NCBI GenBank assembly: GCA_036245805.1
Contig: BTRK01000006.1
Span: forward strand, 15,656,365 to 15,720,364
From: Pristionchus mayeri
Lineage: Eukaryota > Nematoda > Chromadorea > Rhabditida > Neodiplogasteridae
Direction of reading: 5' to 3'
Length of the DNA: 64,000 nucleotides
Shown: in pieces, positions 12,021 through 22,900 of the stretch
How the letters are laid out: the number at the start of each line of letters is the position of its first letter
Position numbering within the stretch: the first letter of the stretch is position 1
The notes under the pieces: generated by a model
Database searches by the model: none
What the model saw: only the letters and a program-made list of their open reading frames with translations
What the model was told of the DNA's origin: nothing
Translations under genes and position numbers: made by a program

Positions 12021-12254
12021 CAATTCAAACCCAAGAGCTAAACGTCCGCGTGGCAATCAACTTTTCAATCACTGAACCACTCCCCAAATCAATCCAAACC
12101 ACTTTCGCTCACTTTCAAACCATTCTACCACCGTTCATTCCACTTTCGCTCACTTCCCAAAGCACTCTTACCACTTTCGTTCACTCCCAAACCATTCTCC
12201 CACCAACTTTTCCCACTTTCACTCTTTCGCAACACCCAATTTCGTCACTTAAAA

Positions 12255-12515
12255 ATGGAGCCACCTGTCCATTCACTGTTGCGGAACCTCGAACCTCATT
12301 TCGAAATCATCGATCAGGCTACCACGAAATGTCTGACCACTATCTCACCTGGCGAAATCGGATCACTATCAATCAATGTTTTCCGTGCCATTACTGAGGC
12401 TCACAGTATACTCCGCACTTTCAGTGAGGCTTTCGCCCACAACGACAACCAGCACACCATGGGAATGCACAGAGCGACCACGATCAATTCACCCAAGGAG
12501 CCGATACACACGTGA
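12255..12515 (+). CDS. Gag-like N-terminal ORF of the LTR element
   Basis: An 86-codon ORF starting MEPPVHSLLRNLEPHFEII, mostly helical-looking and unlike the low-complexity ORF that follows. Its TGA lies inside a GTGAGT at 12510-12515, which is also a perfect splice-donor string and the start of the next ORF (12512). Splicing or frameshifting into the 956-codon ORF is possible; I found no convincing acceptor nearby. No family was recognised. Confidence 0.45.
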   Translation: MEPPVHSLLRNLEPHFEIIDQATTKCLTTISPGEIGSLSINVFRAITEAHSILRTFSEAFAHNDNQHTMGMHRATTINSPKEPIHT

Positions 12516-15382
12516 GTCTTTCGCTCGTCCTCAGTCAGAAAATAGACCATCACGATGCTGCTTTCAATAGCGCAATGTCCCGCGTCAAAATGCTTCTTAC
12601 CCAAGACCCTTGCCCATCTACCCCCTCACTCAGCAACGCTTCTCACGAGCAGTGCACGCATCTTTCAGCGATTCAAACACCCATGCGCGTTAACCCAAGC
12701 GAAAGCGCACCTCACTCATCACCTTCCCTACTTACAAACCCCACTCCTCACATCACACTTGGGCATCATTACATCACTCCTCCAATTTCCTCGCCCAATC
12801 AATGCACTTTCACGGCGCACTCCACCTGTTCATCTCCCCTCCCTGGGGAAGCGTTCACTATTCAGAGCAACCGCACCACTTCCTCGCCCACGGGCGCCCC
12901 TCCCTGCGCCCCTCTCACCCTCGCGCAACCATCCACGAGTCTCACCAGTCTCGCCGGCCCATGTTTCACTGCTTGCACACCCACACCCCATTCATCCACC
13001 GTTGGTATGGCAACTGTCCAACCAACAACCAGCTTTGAGTGCCAGTCCCGAGCGACTGCCTCACCACGATCCGCTCTAATCACTGTCACACTGACGACTC
13101 CCGAGGGATCACATTCAAGTCGTGCGTTCCCAGCAGAACACGTGCGCATCACTTCACCGACGATGATGACTACGCAACAGTCACTCGTCACGCATCATCC
13201 CTCTTCATCTTCTGCATGCAGCACTGAATCACCACGCCACCCAGAGACTTCCACATTGACGACGGTGACTTCCGAACAGTCCCTCGTCACTCATCCACCC
13301 CAGTCGGCTGACATCACTACATGCAGCACTGGATCACATCTGCGCACTGAGGACCCCGCACAGCCAGAGGCAGCCACACAGGCACTCACTACCCATCCTC
13401 CCCTACCACCCAGCCCATCTCACTCATCTATGCGCTCGCCTTACAACGCGCCTCGCCTTACAACGCGCCTCGCCTTACAACGCCTTACATCCTATCCCGC
13501 GCAAACCCGCGCTTATCCCTTCGACCCTCACGACCCTGCGCGTCCATCTACGGGTCTCACAAGTCCCAGTTCAGTCTACACACCATCACTCCACCATACC
13601 GCAACCAGCAAGGTTGTCGACTCTGGATCACAGCCACCCACAGGCAGTGTCCAGATCGTTCCGACGATGGTGACTACGCCTCAGTCACTCGCCACCCAGC
13701 ATTCCCGAATCCATCCACCATCCATCAGCAGTCATCCCGCATTACCTGCGCATCTTTCCACGCACAATCATGAGGTCCCCACTGAGCCTCCCCCTCCTTC
13801 AGCGTATGTTCCTGCGCAATCAGTTGAGTTCTCACACGAGCCCTCCCACAATTCCGTGCACATCCCAGCGAAACCTCCTGAGGTCACATGGGAGCCTACT
13901 CATTTCGCTGCGCCCACTTCCGCGCACTCATTCGAAGTTGCAGCGGTACCTTTCGATCCCGTCGCGCTCACTTCCGCACAGCGGCATGAGGTCCCCACGG
14001 AGCCTCCCCATTCTTCAGCGTACGTTCCTGCGCATTCACTTGAGGTATCAGTCGATTCCTTCCACACCAGCTCGCACCATCCGCCAATCACTGGTCCACT
14101 TGCTGCTGGTTCTAAGGAACCGATACCTGGGAATCATATCATCACTCCTCACTCTTTCGCGCACCATCGTGAGGTTTCAGATGAGTCCTTTCATTCCCTC
14201 TCGCCCACTTCTGCACATCCACATAAGGTTTCACATGAACCCTATCATCTTCCAGCGGATGTTCCCATGCACGTGCACGAGGTTTCTATCGACTCCTTGC
14301 ACACCAGTTCCCATCATCCGCCAATCACTGGTCCACTTGTCACCAGCTCTGAGTATTCCATACCAGGGTATCATAGCATCACTCCACCCCCTTTCACGCG
14401 CCATCATGAGGTTTCAGATGAGTCTTCCCATCCCCTCTCACACACCTCTGTGTGCTCACATTGGGTTTCACATGATCCCTCTTACCTTCAAGCGGATATT
14501 CCCTTGCACTTGCCCGAGGTTTCCAGTGATCCCTCATGCACCAGCTCGCATCATCCACCAAAACCTGAGGCCACTGCCGACTTATCACACAGTGTGACCA
14601 TGCTTGCTGCACAGTGCACAACTTTCGATCAGAGCTCATTTGGGATTCCCCACAAGGTAGTTACCGTACCTCCATGGTTTCCTACTCATTCCCAGTGCCC
14701 GTCCAGTCAATCCTCGGCTACCGTAATCGCACATCAGGGCAAGTACACCATCACTACATGCGCACCCAGCGTCACTAGTACGAACATTCGCGACCACATG
14801 GGCCTATCCCCTCTCAGTCTAGACACCCTTCACAGGGGCATTGCGAGATCCACTCCCAAGTCCCTCGTTCGTTCTCTGATGTGCAAGCAAGCCCATCTCC
14901 GTTGTCGGCAGAGGCTCACCTCTCTCAGTAGATGCACATCATCTAGTGCTTGCAAAAAGGAACTCGCTCACAACAGGCGCATTGCCTTACATGCCAAGCC
15001 CATCACAAGTAGTGACCTCTCATTAGGCACTCGGGCCCTTCCTCGTTTCTCCCCTTCCCCAGGATTCCAGCGTGACAACACATTGAAATTTTCCAATCAT
15101 CACACACTCAGTCACTCATTCACTTTCAGGCCCACAGCCATCCAGTCACTCAAGAAGAAGAAGAAGGGTCACAGCCCTCCGCAGTCACCAGGGTATCATT
15201 CCTTCCATCTCTCTTCGCTGCCCCCGGCCGATGACGTGAGAAGACCAGTGAAAAGAAGAAAAGATACACGAAGATATCGTCCTCCTCAACTGGAGCCTGG
15301 AGGTGACCTACTTAGGATTTCGGCCAGATTGGCAATTGCTTGTGCTATTATTGTCTCCCCTTCGTATTATCTTGCTACTTGA
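12512..15382 (+). CDS. 956-codon Ser/Pro/Thr/His-rich ORF of the LTR element
   Basis: A single open frame filling most of the element. Composition is extreme (S, P, T, H), with roughly 80-residue internal repeats at about 13750-14560 (HHREVSDES, SSHHPPITGPL, HEVS recurring). The C terminus is basic (SLKKKKKGH, VKRRKDTRRYRPP) and ends shortly after PPQLEPGGDLL. No CCHC knuckle, protease DSG/DTG, RT YxDD or integrase signature is visible. It could be an expanded Gag or structural protein of a non-autonomous element, with the tail left from a larger polyprotein; both are inference. The start is uncertain because the first codon would be GTG. Confidence 0.5.
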   Translation: MSLSLVLSQKIDHHDAAFNSAMSRVKMLLTQDPCPSTPSLSNASHEQCTHLSAIQTPMRVNPSESAPHSSPSLLTNPTPHITLGHHYITPPISSPNQCTFTAHSTCSSPLPGEAFTIQSNRTTSSPTGAPPCAPLTLAQPSTSLTSLAGPCFTACTPTPHSSTVGMATVQPTTSFECQSRATASPRSALITVTLTTPEGSHSSRAFPAEHVRITSPTMMTTQQSLVTHHPSSSSACSTESPRHPETSTLTTVTSEQSLVTHPPQSADITTCSTGSHLRTEDPAQPEAATQALTTHPPLPPSPSHSSMRSPYNAPRLTTRLALQRLTSYPAQTRAYPFDPHDPARPSTGLTSPSSVYTPSLHHTATSKVVDSGSQPPTGSVQIVPTMVTTPQSLATQHSRIHPPSISSHPALPAHLSTHNHEVPTEPPPPSAYVPAQSVEFSHEPSHNSVHIPAKPPEVTWEPTHFAAPTSAHSFEVAAVPFDPVALTSAQRHEVPTEPPHSSAYVPAHSLEVSVDSFHTSSHHPPITGPLAAGSKEPIPGNHIITPHSFAHHREVSDESFHSLSPTSAHPHKVSHEPYHLPADVPMHVHEVSIDSLHTSSHHPPITGPLVTSSEYSIPGYHSITPPPFTRHHEVSDESSHPLSHTSVCSHWVSHDPSYLQADIPLHLPEVSSDPSCTSSHHPPKPEATADLSHSVTMLAAQCTTFDQSSFGIPHKVVTVPPWFPTHSQCPSSQSSATVIAHQGKYTITTCAPSVTSTNIRDHMGLSPLSLDTLHRGIARSTPKSLVRSLMCKQAHLRCRQRLTSLSRCTSSSACKKELAHNRRIALHAKPITSSDLSLGTRALPRFSPSPGFQRDNTLKFSNHHTLSHSFTFRPTAIQSLKKKKKGHSPPQSPGYHSFHLSSLPPADDVRRPVKRRKDTRRYRPPQLEPGGDLLRISARLAIACAIIVSPSYYLAT

Positions 15383-15540
15383 TAGTTTCGCTTATTGTTT
15401 ACCCCCCGCTTCCCTTTGTTCGTTCATTCATGCTTCATATAGCACCATGACCCACCAATCCAGGGTATCATTATCACTCTCATCCATTCCATCACACACA
15501 TTCCCCTCACTTCTCTTTCTTTTCTTTCGCGCCCTCCCAG

Positions 15541-16259
15541 TGTAGCGAAATCACTTCGCTACTATCAATTCATTCAATTATTATCAATAATCAATAAATC
15601 AATCAATTTAAATAATTCAATATAAATATAATCAGTCATCGTTCAATCCCTTCAGCCAGCCTCTACCGTGTCATTATTTCAAATTACCGCGGAGAAAGTG
15701 TCCCACACGGAAGATGCAGGGTAGCCTACCGTATGCCGCGGAGCGCTTGCATTTTCTGGACTCGACTTTCTTTTAGCGTTGAAGAAGTTTTCTCGACGTT
15801 CACGTCGCTTTTCCATCCATTTTCTTTATTCATTCATCACATTACTAGCCTAACTTGTCTAGTATTCACTCATATAGCTGAGCACATCGTTTTGCGAGCT
15901 ATTTCATCGTCATTTCATTCGTTTTCCGTCACAGTTCACTTTCTCATCATTTTCACCATTCAGGCCCGTAACTAGGGCATCATCTCTTCCTCCATCCCAC
16001 TCGAGACGCCCACCGCATCACGAGCTTGGGTATCGGCTTGGGTATATTTTATATAGCTTGGGTATACCACTCCCAACCACTGCCATCACAGGTACATTCC
16101 TTCCCTCTGATCAATGAATAGCCCATCAAAACAACCCTATTCCCAACGTGTGATCTACCCGTTCTTTCGTGTTTTCCCTTGTAAATCAAATTAAATAAAT
16201 TGTGTTTATTATCACCACTCGTCCTTTGCATACCATTCTACCAATAGAATTTTTCCATA
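15541..16259 (+). repeat. 3' LTR
   Basis: Matches the 5' LTR except for a short GCTTGGGTAT-rich insertion near 16035-16063. The sequence immediately before it is pyrimidine-rich (TTTCTTTCGCGCCC) rather than the usual polypurine tract, which is unusual for a + strand element. Confidence 0.85.
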
Positions 16260-16933
16260 AAAATCGAAATTTTAAAATTTTAAACTTTTGGTAATGTTAG
16301 CATACAAACATGTTTATATGCTACAGAATGACTTCCTTGCAAAATTTGAAGGTGATTTGAGACTGGAAACGGCATCTACATCCATTCCGGACGCGACTAG
16401 TTGATGGTATAACCATGAAAACTGATGTTTTGACGCATAAAAATCTGTGTTGTCGATCGGTTATCTTGATATGAATAGGTTTACCTGGGGTAGAAAAGTG
16501 TATATATTACGAATCCGTGAAGATTTCACCGGTCCCTTTTTTGAGATATCGATGATTTTTTGAGATATTAACGACACTAAAAACGGGTTTTCATCGTTTT
16601 CTGTATTTCAACTATTTCGAATCTTTTTGGGTCCAACGTGAAAGTTGTTCAGCTCGCCGAGGCGGTCTTTTTGGCTTTCCTATCATCGTTATAACTCAAC
16701 ATTGAAGTATTTTATGAATTATCAAATTTTCGATATTTTGAGAGCCGGCTTTTAGGTTGTTTACACTTTACGGCTTCGAAACTTGAAATTAAAGTTCCTT
16801 GACCTTAGACACATCAACCCTATACATGGGTATTGGATTCAAGCAGTTTGAGCTTTTTGTTAAACGGCACCTGCGATCTCTTAGAAGACTTCTGCTATAG
16901 AGTAAATCGAGTGGCAGCTCTGCAGTCTATGCA

Positions 16934-19900
16934 ATGGAAGAGAAACCAGTAGATATGAAGGACGAGCCATACGATGGCTTCACCGACATCAACGGGGAAG
17001 ATCCTAATGTTAGTTTTTACTTATATCATAGTTTAGATAACCTAAACAAAACTATTTTTAGAATGATTTTTACCTGCGTAAAATATCAGGTTGCATCAAA
17101 AGTTTTGCCCGATTTTGATATTTTCAATAATTTATCGACAAAATTTTACAATGCCTCGTGGTTTCTAGAAATAATCACCATTATGATCAATCACCATCTG
17201 CCATCTACCAGGTAGCTTATGGATGCCCGCATGGTAGAACTCCTTGGGCTGGTTGGTAAAGAAGTTGGAGAGGGCGGTATGGAGGGATGGTTTGTCTTTG
17301 AAGCTCTGTCCCTTCAGGAAGCGTTGGAGCTCGGAGAAGAGGTGGTAATCAGAAGGCGCAAGGTCTGGGGAATACGGTGGGTGAGGGAGAATAATCCACC
17401 CGTATCCGGCTAACTCTGCCTTCGTTGCTCTCGCTGTGTGGGGGCGGGCGTTGTCGTGTTGGAAATATATTTTTGCCCCCCTGTGGACGGGACTGTTCGA
17501 GGCGGAGCTTCAGCTTTCTAAGTTGAGCAGTGTACACCTGGGCGTTAATGGTTTCCCCTTCATCGAGGAGCTCCCAATGCTCTACTCTGTGAACGGACCA
17601 CCAGATGCATAAGAGCACTTTTTTGGGGTGCAAACTGGGTTTCGGGACATCTTGTGGCTTCTCACCCTCTCCAACCCAATGTCTTCTGCGCTCTTCATTC
17701 TCATAAAGGACCCACTTCTCGTCCCCCGTAACGAGATCATCGAGCCAATTAAAGTGACGATGTAGAGTGAGAAGAGCAGAACTGATGTCCACTCTTCTGT
17801 CACGGTCAAAGTCGGTCAGGGCATGTGGAACCCATCGAGCGAGTTTCCACACTTTTCCAATTGAGTGAAGTCCCCGATCAACAGTCATTGGGCTTACCCC
17901 TAGTGTATCTCTCAATTCACGAACAGTGAGATACGGATCTGCCGAGATTCAACTCGTGGGGCGACCCGACCTAGCTTCTTCTTCGATAGAATAGTCGTGG
18001 TTTTCGAACCTGGCGTACCATCTCCGCACGGTCGTTACGTCGGGAGCATGGGAAGGATACACGTCCTGCAGGCGCCGATTGGTCTCCGGTGGTTTCGTTC
18101 CAGCAAGGAATGAAAAGAGCATGACGTGTCGAATGTGGACTCGGTCGGGGACAAACGGTTGCGGCATTCTCACTCAGTTGACTAGCGAGGACTGAATCGA
18201 AAACATGTTTACGTTGGTGCTGGGGTCCCCTCTCTAGTGTAAGCAGGAGGGCAAATGGGAATAACAACAGTGCAAGAATGAGTAGAGAGAGAGCTCATGG
18301 TTCGAAATCGGGCAAAACTTTTGGTACAACCTAATAAAAAGAATACATACATACTTTAGGTTGATGAGTTCTCGAGTGCGATCAAAGAGGAAATATTGGA
18401 AATGAAATACGAGCCTATCGATGAATTCGCTGACATTAAACGAGAAGAACCGATTACCGATGTGAGTAGACAAGAGTTTTCAATGAATATTGACGTATGT
18501 GGATTTTGCGAGGTACATTATCCCGATACTTAGGCATACTGTCCATCCACCGGAACTTCACCCACACTCGATCAATCGTCAAATGCATATTCTGAAGGAA
18601 TGAAGGCGAATACGAACTTTGCTGAGGTACAGATTACCACTTCTTCGATAATTGGTCTACCCCCGACTTCCGACCTTTTCCATAATTCCCCTGGGATGAC
18701 CTAACCTTATCAGGATTTCTCTCTAACCCTGTTGTGAAGTCAGGAGAGTGATGACACCGAAAAGATGGAAGATTATAGCTAGAAATTAGGAGAACGGAGT
18801 TTGTCAATTAACGAAAAAGCCATTTCACCTGGGATGACAATAGTAGTCATGTGTGTGAATGCATTAGTTGTTTTTTTGGTTACCTGTACAAAATTTCTAA
18901 ATAATTCTGCAGTTCAGTGAATAATTCTACTGTTCAGTCTTCTGTGAAAAAGGAGAAGAAACATAAGAAAAATACCCGTCTCTGTGGGCTGTGTGGAGAG
19001 AGGACATCATCATGGAATTTCGCACCTAAAGATCCATCAAGAATTCAAGCATTTTACGACAATCTAATCGATGTAATCCTTTTTTGTAAAGCTTAAATTT
19101 TTTTTTAAAATTCAGATACTTGCTTGGGCAATTTATGTTCTATTAGGTTGTTGCATAAGTCCTGTGGAATTTTGAAATTTTGCCTTCCATCTTCTTGTTG
19201 GATTGATAGATGAACTTCGGGATATTGATTACTAATGAGGCCTTGCATACTCTTTCATATGCGCACCCTATCAGCATTGCCCAATCAGAGAGGCGAGAAC
19301 AGGATCCAGTTAAAATTACGAAAATTCATCCATCGAAAACGCAACATTTCTCAATTTTCTGTTTTCTCTGAAGCATGAATGCTCAAACTATGGTGGTTAT
19401 ATGAAGCCCCAACCTTTACCCTATAAACACTTTTTCTCATGGATGCTGGAAGTTACACCCTTTCGAGGAATGCATTGATCTAGACATGACTACATTGTTG
19501 CATTTCGGTGTTGATTTTGCATATTTCTGAAAAATAAAAAATTCAAATTTTCTGAAACGGAGAAGAACCAAGCTCCAATATTTTTATGAGAATATAGCCT
19601 ATTCTCGGGTGCATACAGCGCACAGATGACGGAGCCTGTATGCTTGGTCTTCCATTCAGAAAAGAAGGTACAAGTCACATGCAGCCGAGGTCTGCTCATA
19701 TTTTTGCAATCATGTAATTTGGTTCAAACCCACTCACATGACAGGTCTAACCTATTTTTTGAAAGAATATCAATGCTACTTCTCAGCTAACAATATGAAG
19801 TTGTTTCTTGGATTTTCCTTCCAAATATCTAGGGAAATAAATTTAAAGCAAAATTTGGTCAACTGTTTGCATTTGGGTAAATCATAATTTCTTGCGTTGA

Positions 19901-22900
19901 TGGCAAGATCGGTTTGATTGAAATATATGTGAACAAAGTTCAAGCATACCCCTAAACAATGTTATGTTTGTTGGCGATGAAGATTTGAGACACGCGAGTT
20001 ACGATTGTTCAAAGTGCGGACACAAAAAACCACAGGACTTTTGCAACAACCTAATATGTAATTGAAATGGGACAATTCAACTCTATTCAGCTTACGCCAG
20101 AAGAGATTGAGATAGCCAATGCCAAGCGACGCGCGGCTGTCTGTAAACGACATATCAAAGAAAAAACAGCTATTTGTATTTTATTATCACCATCCATATC
20201 CCTTTCTCGTGATCTCTCTGCTTAATATGACTACTAATCACAATATCTCCCGACTTAAGGGTCAAGCTTCTCTTGTTTTCAGCATATGGCTCGTCCACGA
20301 GTGAAATCTACAACAACTTGTTCAGTGTGCGGCGTGAAATTCTGCTATCCACAGTCTCTCTTCTATCACATGCGCAGTCACAACGGTTAGACAATGATGA
20401 TACGAAACATATAGATATTTTATGGCTATACTATAGAACTATGGTAAATGTAGGTCCTATTTATCCTATTATGTTCCAAAATTACCCAAACTAAAGTACC
20501 CATAACTAAAATGGTTGATCAGGAGAGAAGCCCTTCCCGTGCCATTATTGTGACTTATGCTTCCGCTCAAGAGGAAAACTTCACACTCACATTCGAATGG
20601 CGCATAAAATGAAGGTAACAGGTAAAGTCGTGAGTAGATCATGAATACTTTTCAGCCGTTCTCATGCGTCAAATGTGATGAGAAGTTCGATAAGCATTTC
20701 TTGTTGAAGGAGCATGTGGCCAACCACGTCGAATATACCGAGGATCAGGTAAGAATAAAGTGTTATTGGAACTCCTCCAATTACAATTCCTGATTTTGGC
20801 AGATTTTTATCTTTCAAACTTTTGGATTGTTTCAAAATAATTAACTAATTCCTACAAATAAATTTTTTAGGTCGAAACTGATGAAATGCCGAATGAGATC
20901 AATGAAGAACCCGTGGAAATGAAGGATGATTATATCGATGGATTTGCTGATCTTGATAATGTGTATTTTTATAGAGATTAGAGTTTTCTATCGAAGTGTA
21001 TATTTCTTGTTAAGTTGTGTTTCCTACAGTTTTCTTTTTTTAAAATTTTCACAAAACAATTCGATATATTCTACCAGGTTGATATGTCACGTGAGCTCAA
21101 AGAGGAGCTAATCGAATACAAGGACGAACCACTGGATGCTTTTGAGTTTTCTGATCTTAAACAGAAAGATCTTTTTGATGATGTGAGTAGTTTGCACAAC
21201 ACATATTTTTCCCTGGAGATATATCTTTCCGTTAGTTAGTTCGTGCTGTCTACAATTTTCATTTTTAGAAAATATTCACAAAACTTTATCTCGATATTCT
21301 GCTAGGTTGACATGTCACTTGAGTTCAAAGAAGAGCCGATTGATTACAAGGACGAGCCTATGGATGATATCAACCACGAAGAGCCCATTGCAGATGTGAG
21401 TACTATAATTCGAGTTGAAACTGTGAGTGTAGAATGTATAGCATCGTTGTTTCGTGATATACCTCTTAACGTGCATTAATAGTCGCGGAACGGAAAATAT
21501 TTTGCTGTGAAACTGTTCCTGTTCCGCCTGTTTTGTTGTAAGACGAGAAGTTTGCATTAATTTTAGCACCTTCGATTTATTCAAAGTGAAATGCCAGGAT
21601 ATTTAGTCGTGTAATTTAGGTATGCTCTCCACCCACCGGAACTTCTCATCCACTCGATGATTCTGATATTGTACCTTCTTCTGGAAAGGAAACGAATATG
21701 AACGGCGCTGAGGTACACATTAAGAATGGCTTGGGGAAAACTATTCTTGTCATTCCGAGTTGTCATTCTCACCTGTTGGAATCGTTTAATTTTGTATATT
21801 TTCACACCGATTTTTTTCACAAAAAAGATCATTTTTATTAATTCCTCTCCTTCTATGTGGACCTGAAAAACCAACCTGCCCAGAAAACATGGCTTTAACA
21901 TTTTTTATTTAAATTTCTTCGTGAAAATAATCATTTGGACAGATTCTAACCAAGAAGAGAACGTATAATCGTTACTGTGTTATGTGTGAGGAGAAGACAT
22001 CATCATTTATTCTGACTCCTATCGACCCATCGAAAGCTAAACAATTCTGCGACAACATTATTGATGTGATCCTTTCGTTTCTGATATTTTTGGTATTTTC
22101 CGAATATGAAAAATCCCATACTTATATTTATCCATAGAGAGGTCGTAGTGTACAATATGAGAAGCTTTTAATAGCAATAATGCGGGCCAATTCAATTGCA
22201 TTCAGCTAACCCCGGAACAACGTGAGAAAGTTGAGAATATCGCTAAGATGAAATTTCGCGCTCCGATTTGTAGAAGACATATCAAAGCACAGCAGGTGAA
22301 GGAAAAACAAATATTTATGGTGTGCTCTCTTATGTTTACAGTAATTTCCGAATACGAAAAGTTACATTTACATTTTAATCTAAGAGAAGTCTAGGGAACG
22401 TTGTGTACACTGTTAGAAGCTTTATAATAAAATGGGCCAATTTAATTCCGTTCATGCGGCCCCGGAACAGTGTGAGAATGTTGAGAATAACGCTGAGATG
22501 AAATTTCGCACTCCGATTCGTAGAAAACATGTCAAAGTACAGCCGTTGAAGGTAAAGCATATATTTTCGGACAACACTTTTGGGATTGGACTTAAAGTTG
22601 GACCATTTTTCGATCCCCCGAAACCTGTTCAATAATTTTGCAGCCCCCCGCTCGGAAACAAAACCTTGAGATCAAGTTATCTCGCGATAAGAGTTGTCAT
22701 CTTTGCGGAGAAAGAGCTTCCTCCTACTACGTCTTTCATAAATCGTTCTCGGATCCTTTAATTGTTCGACAATTTATGAACAATATTATCGGAGTTAGTA
22801 TCGTTTTTATGTTTTAATTCAATGTTATATTCAATGTGTTTGCCGTATTAAATGCTAGAATGAGGTTCGAAAACGTACTTCTGAACATTTTTTTCAATAT

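Larger units (their letters stand above)
11311..16259 (+). mobile_element. Non-autonomous LTR retrotransposon
   Basis: Direct LTRs at 11311-12003 (693 bp) and 15541-16259 (719 bp) start TGTAGCGAAAT (TTTAGCG in the left copy) and end TTTTTCCATA. They are flanked by AAAAT on both sides (11306-11310 and 16260-16264), a 5-bp target duplication. A primer-binding-site-like TGGTGCAATCGACC follows the left LTR directly at 12004. Orientation + is supported by TATAAATA early in the LTR and AAATAAA near its end. The 3.5-kb interior has no recognisable reverse transcriptase, RNase H or integrase. The extra LTR length on the right comes from a duplicated GCTTGGGTAT segment at 16030-16063. Confidence 0.88.
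10638..16894. mobile_element. Fold-back element split at its centre by an LTR retrotransposon
   Basis: The left arm 10638-11310 and right arm 16260-16894 are inverted copies; for example ACCCATGTATAGGGTTGATG on the left is mirrored by CATCAACCCTATACATGGGT on the right. Ends read CAGAGGTCTTCT and AGAAGACTTCTG, flanked by TA. The LTR element entered within a few bases of the palindrome centre. The whole 6.26 kb lies in the spacer upstream of gene 2; the paralogous spacers lack it. Confidence 0.85.
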
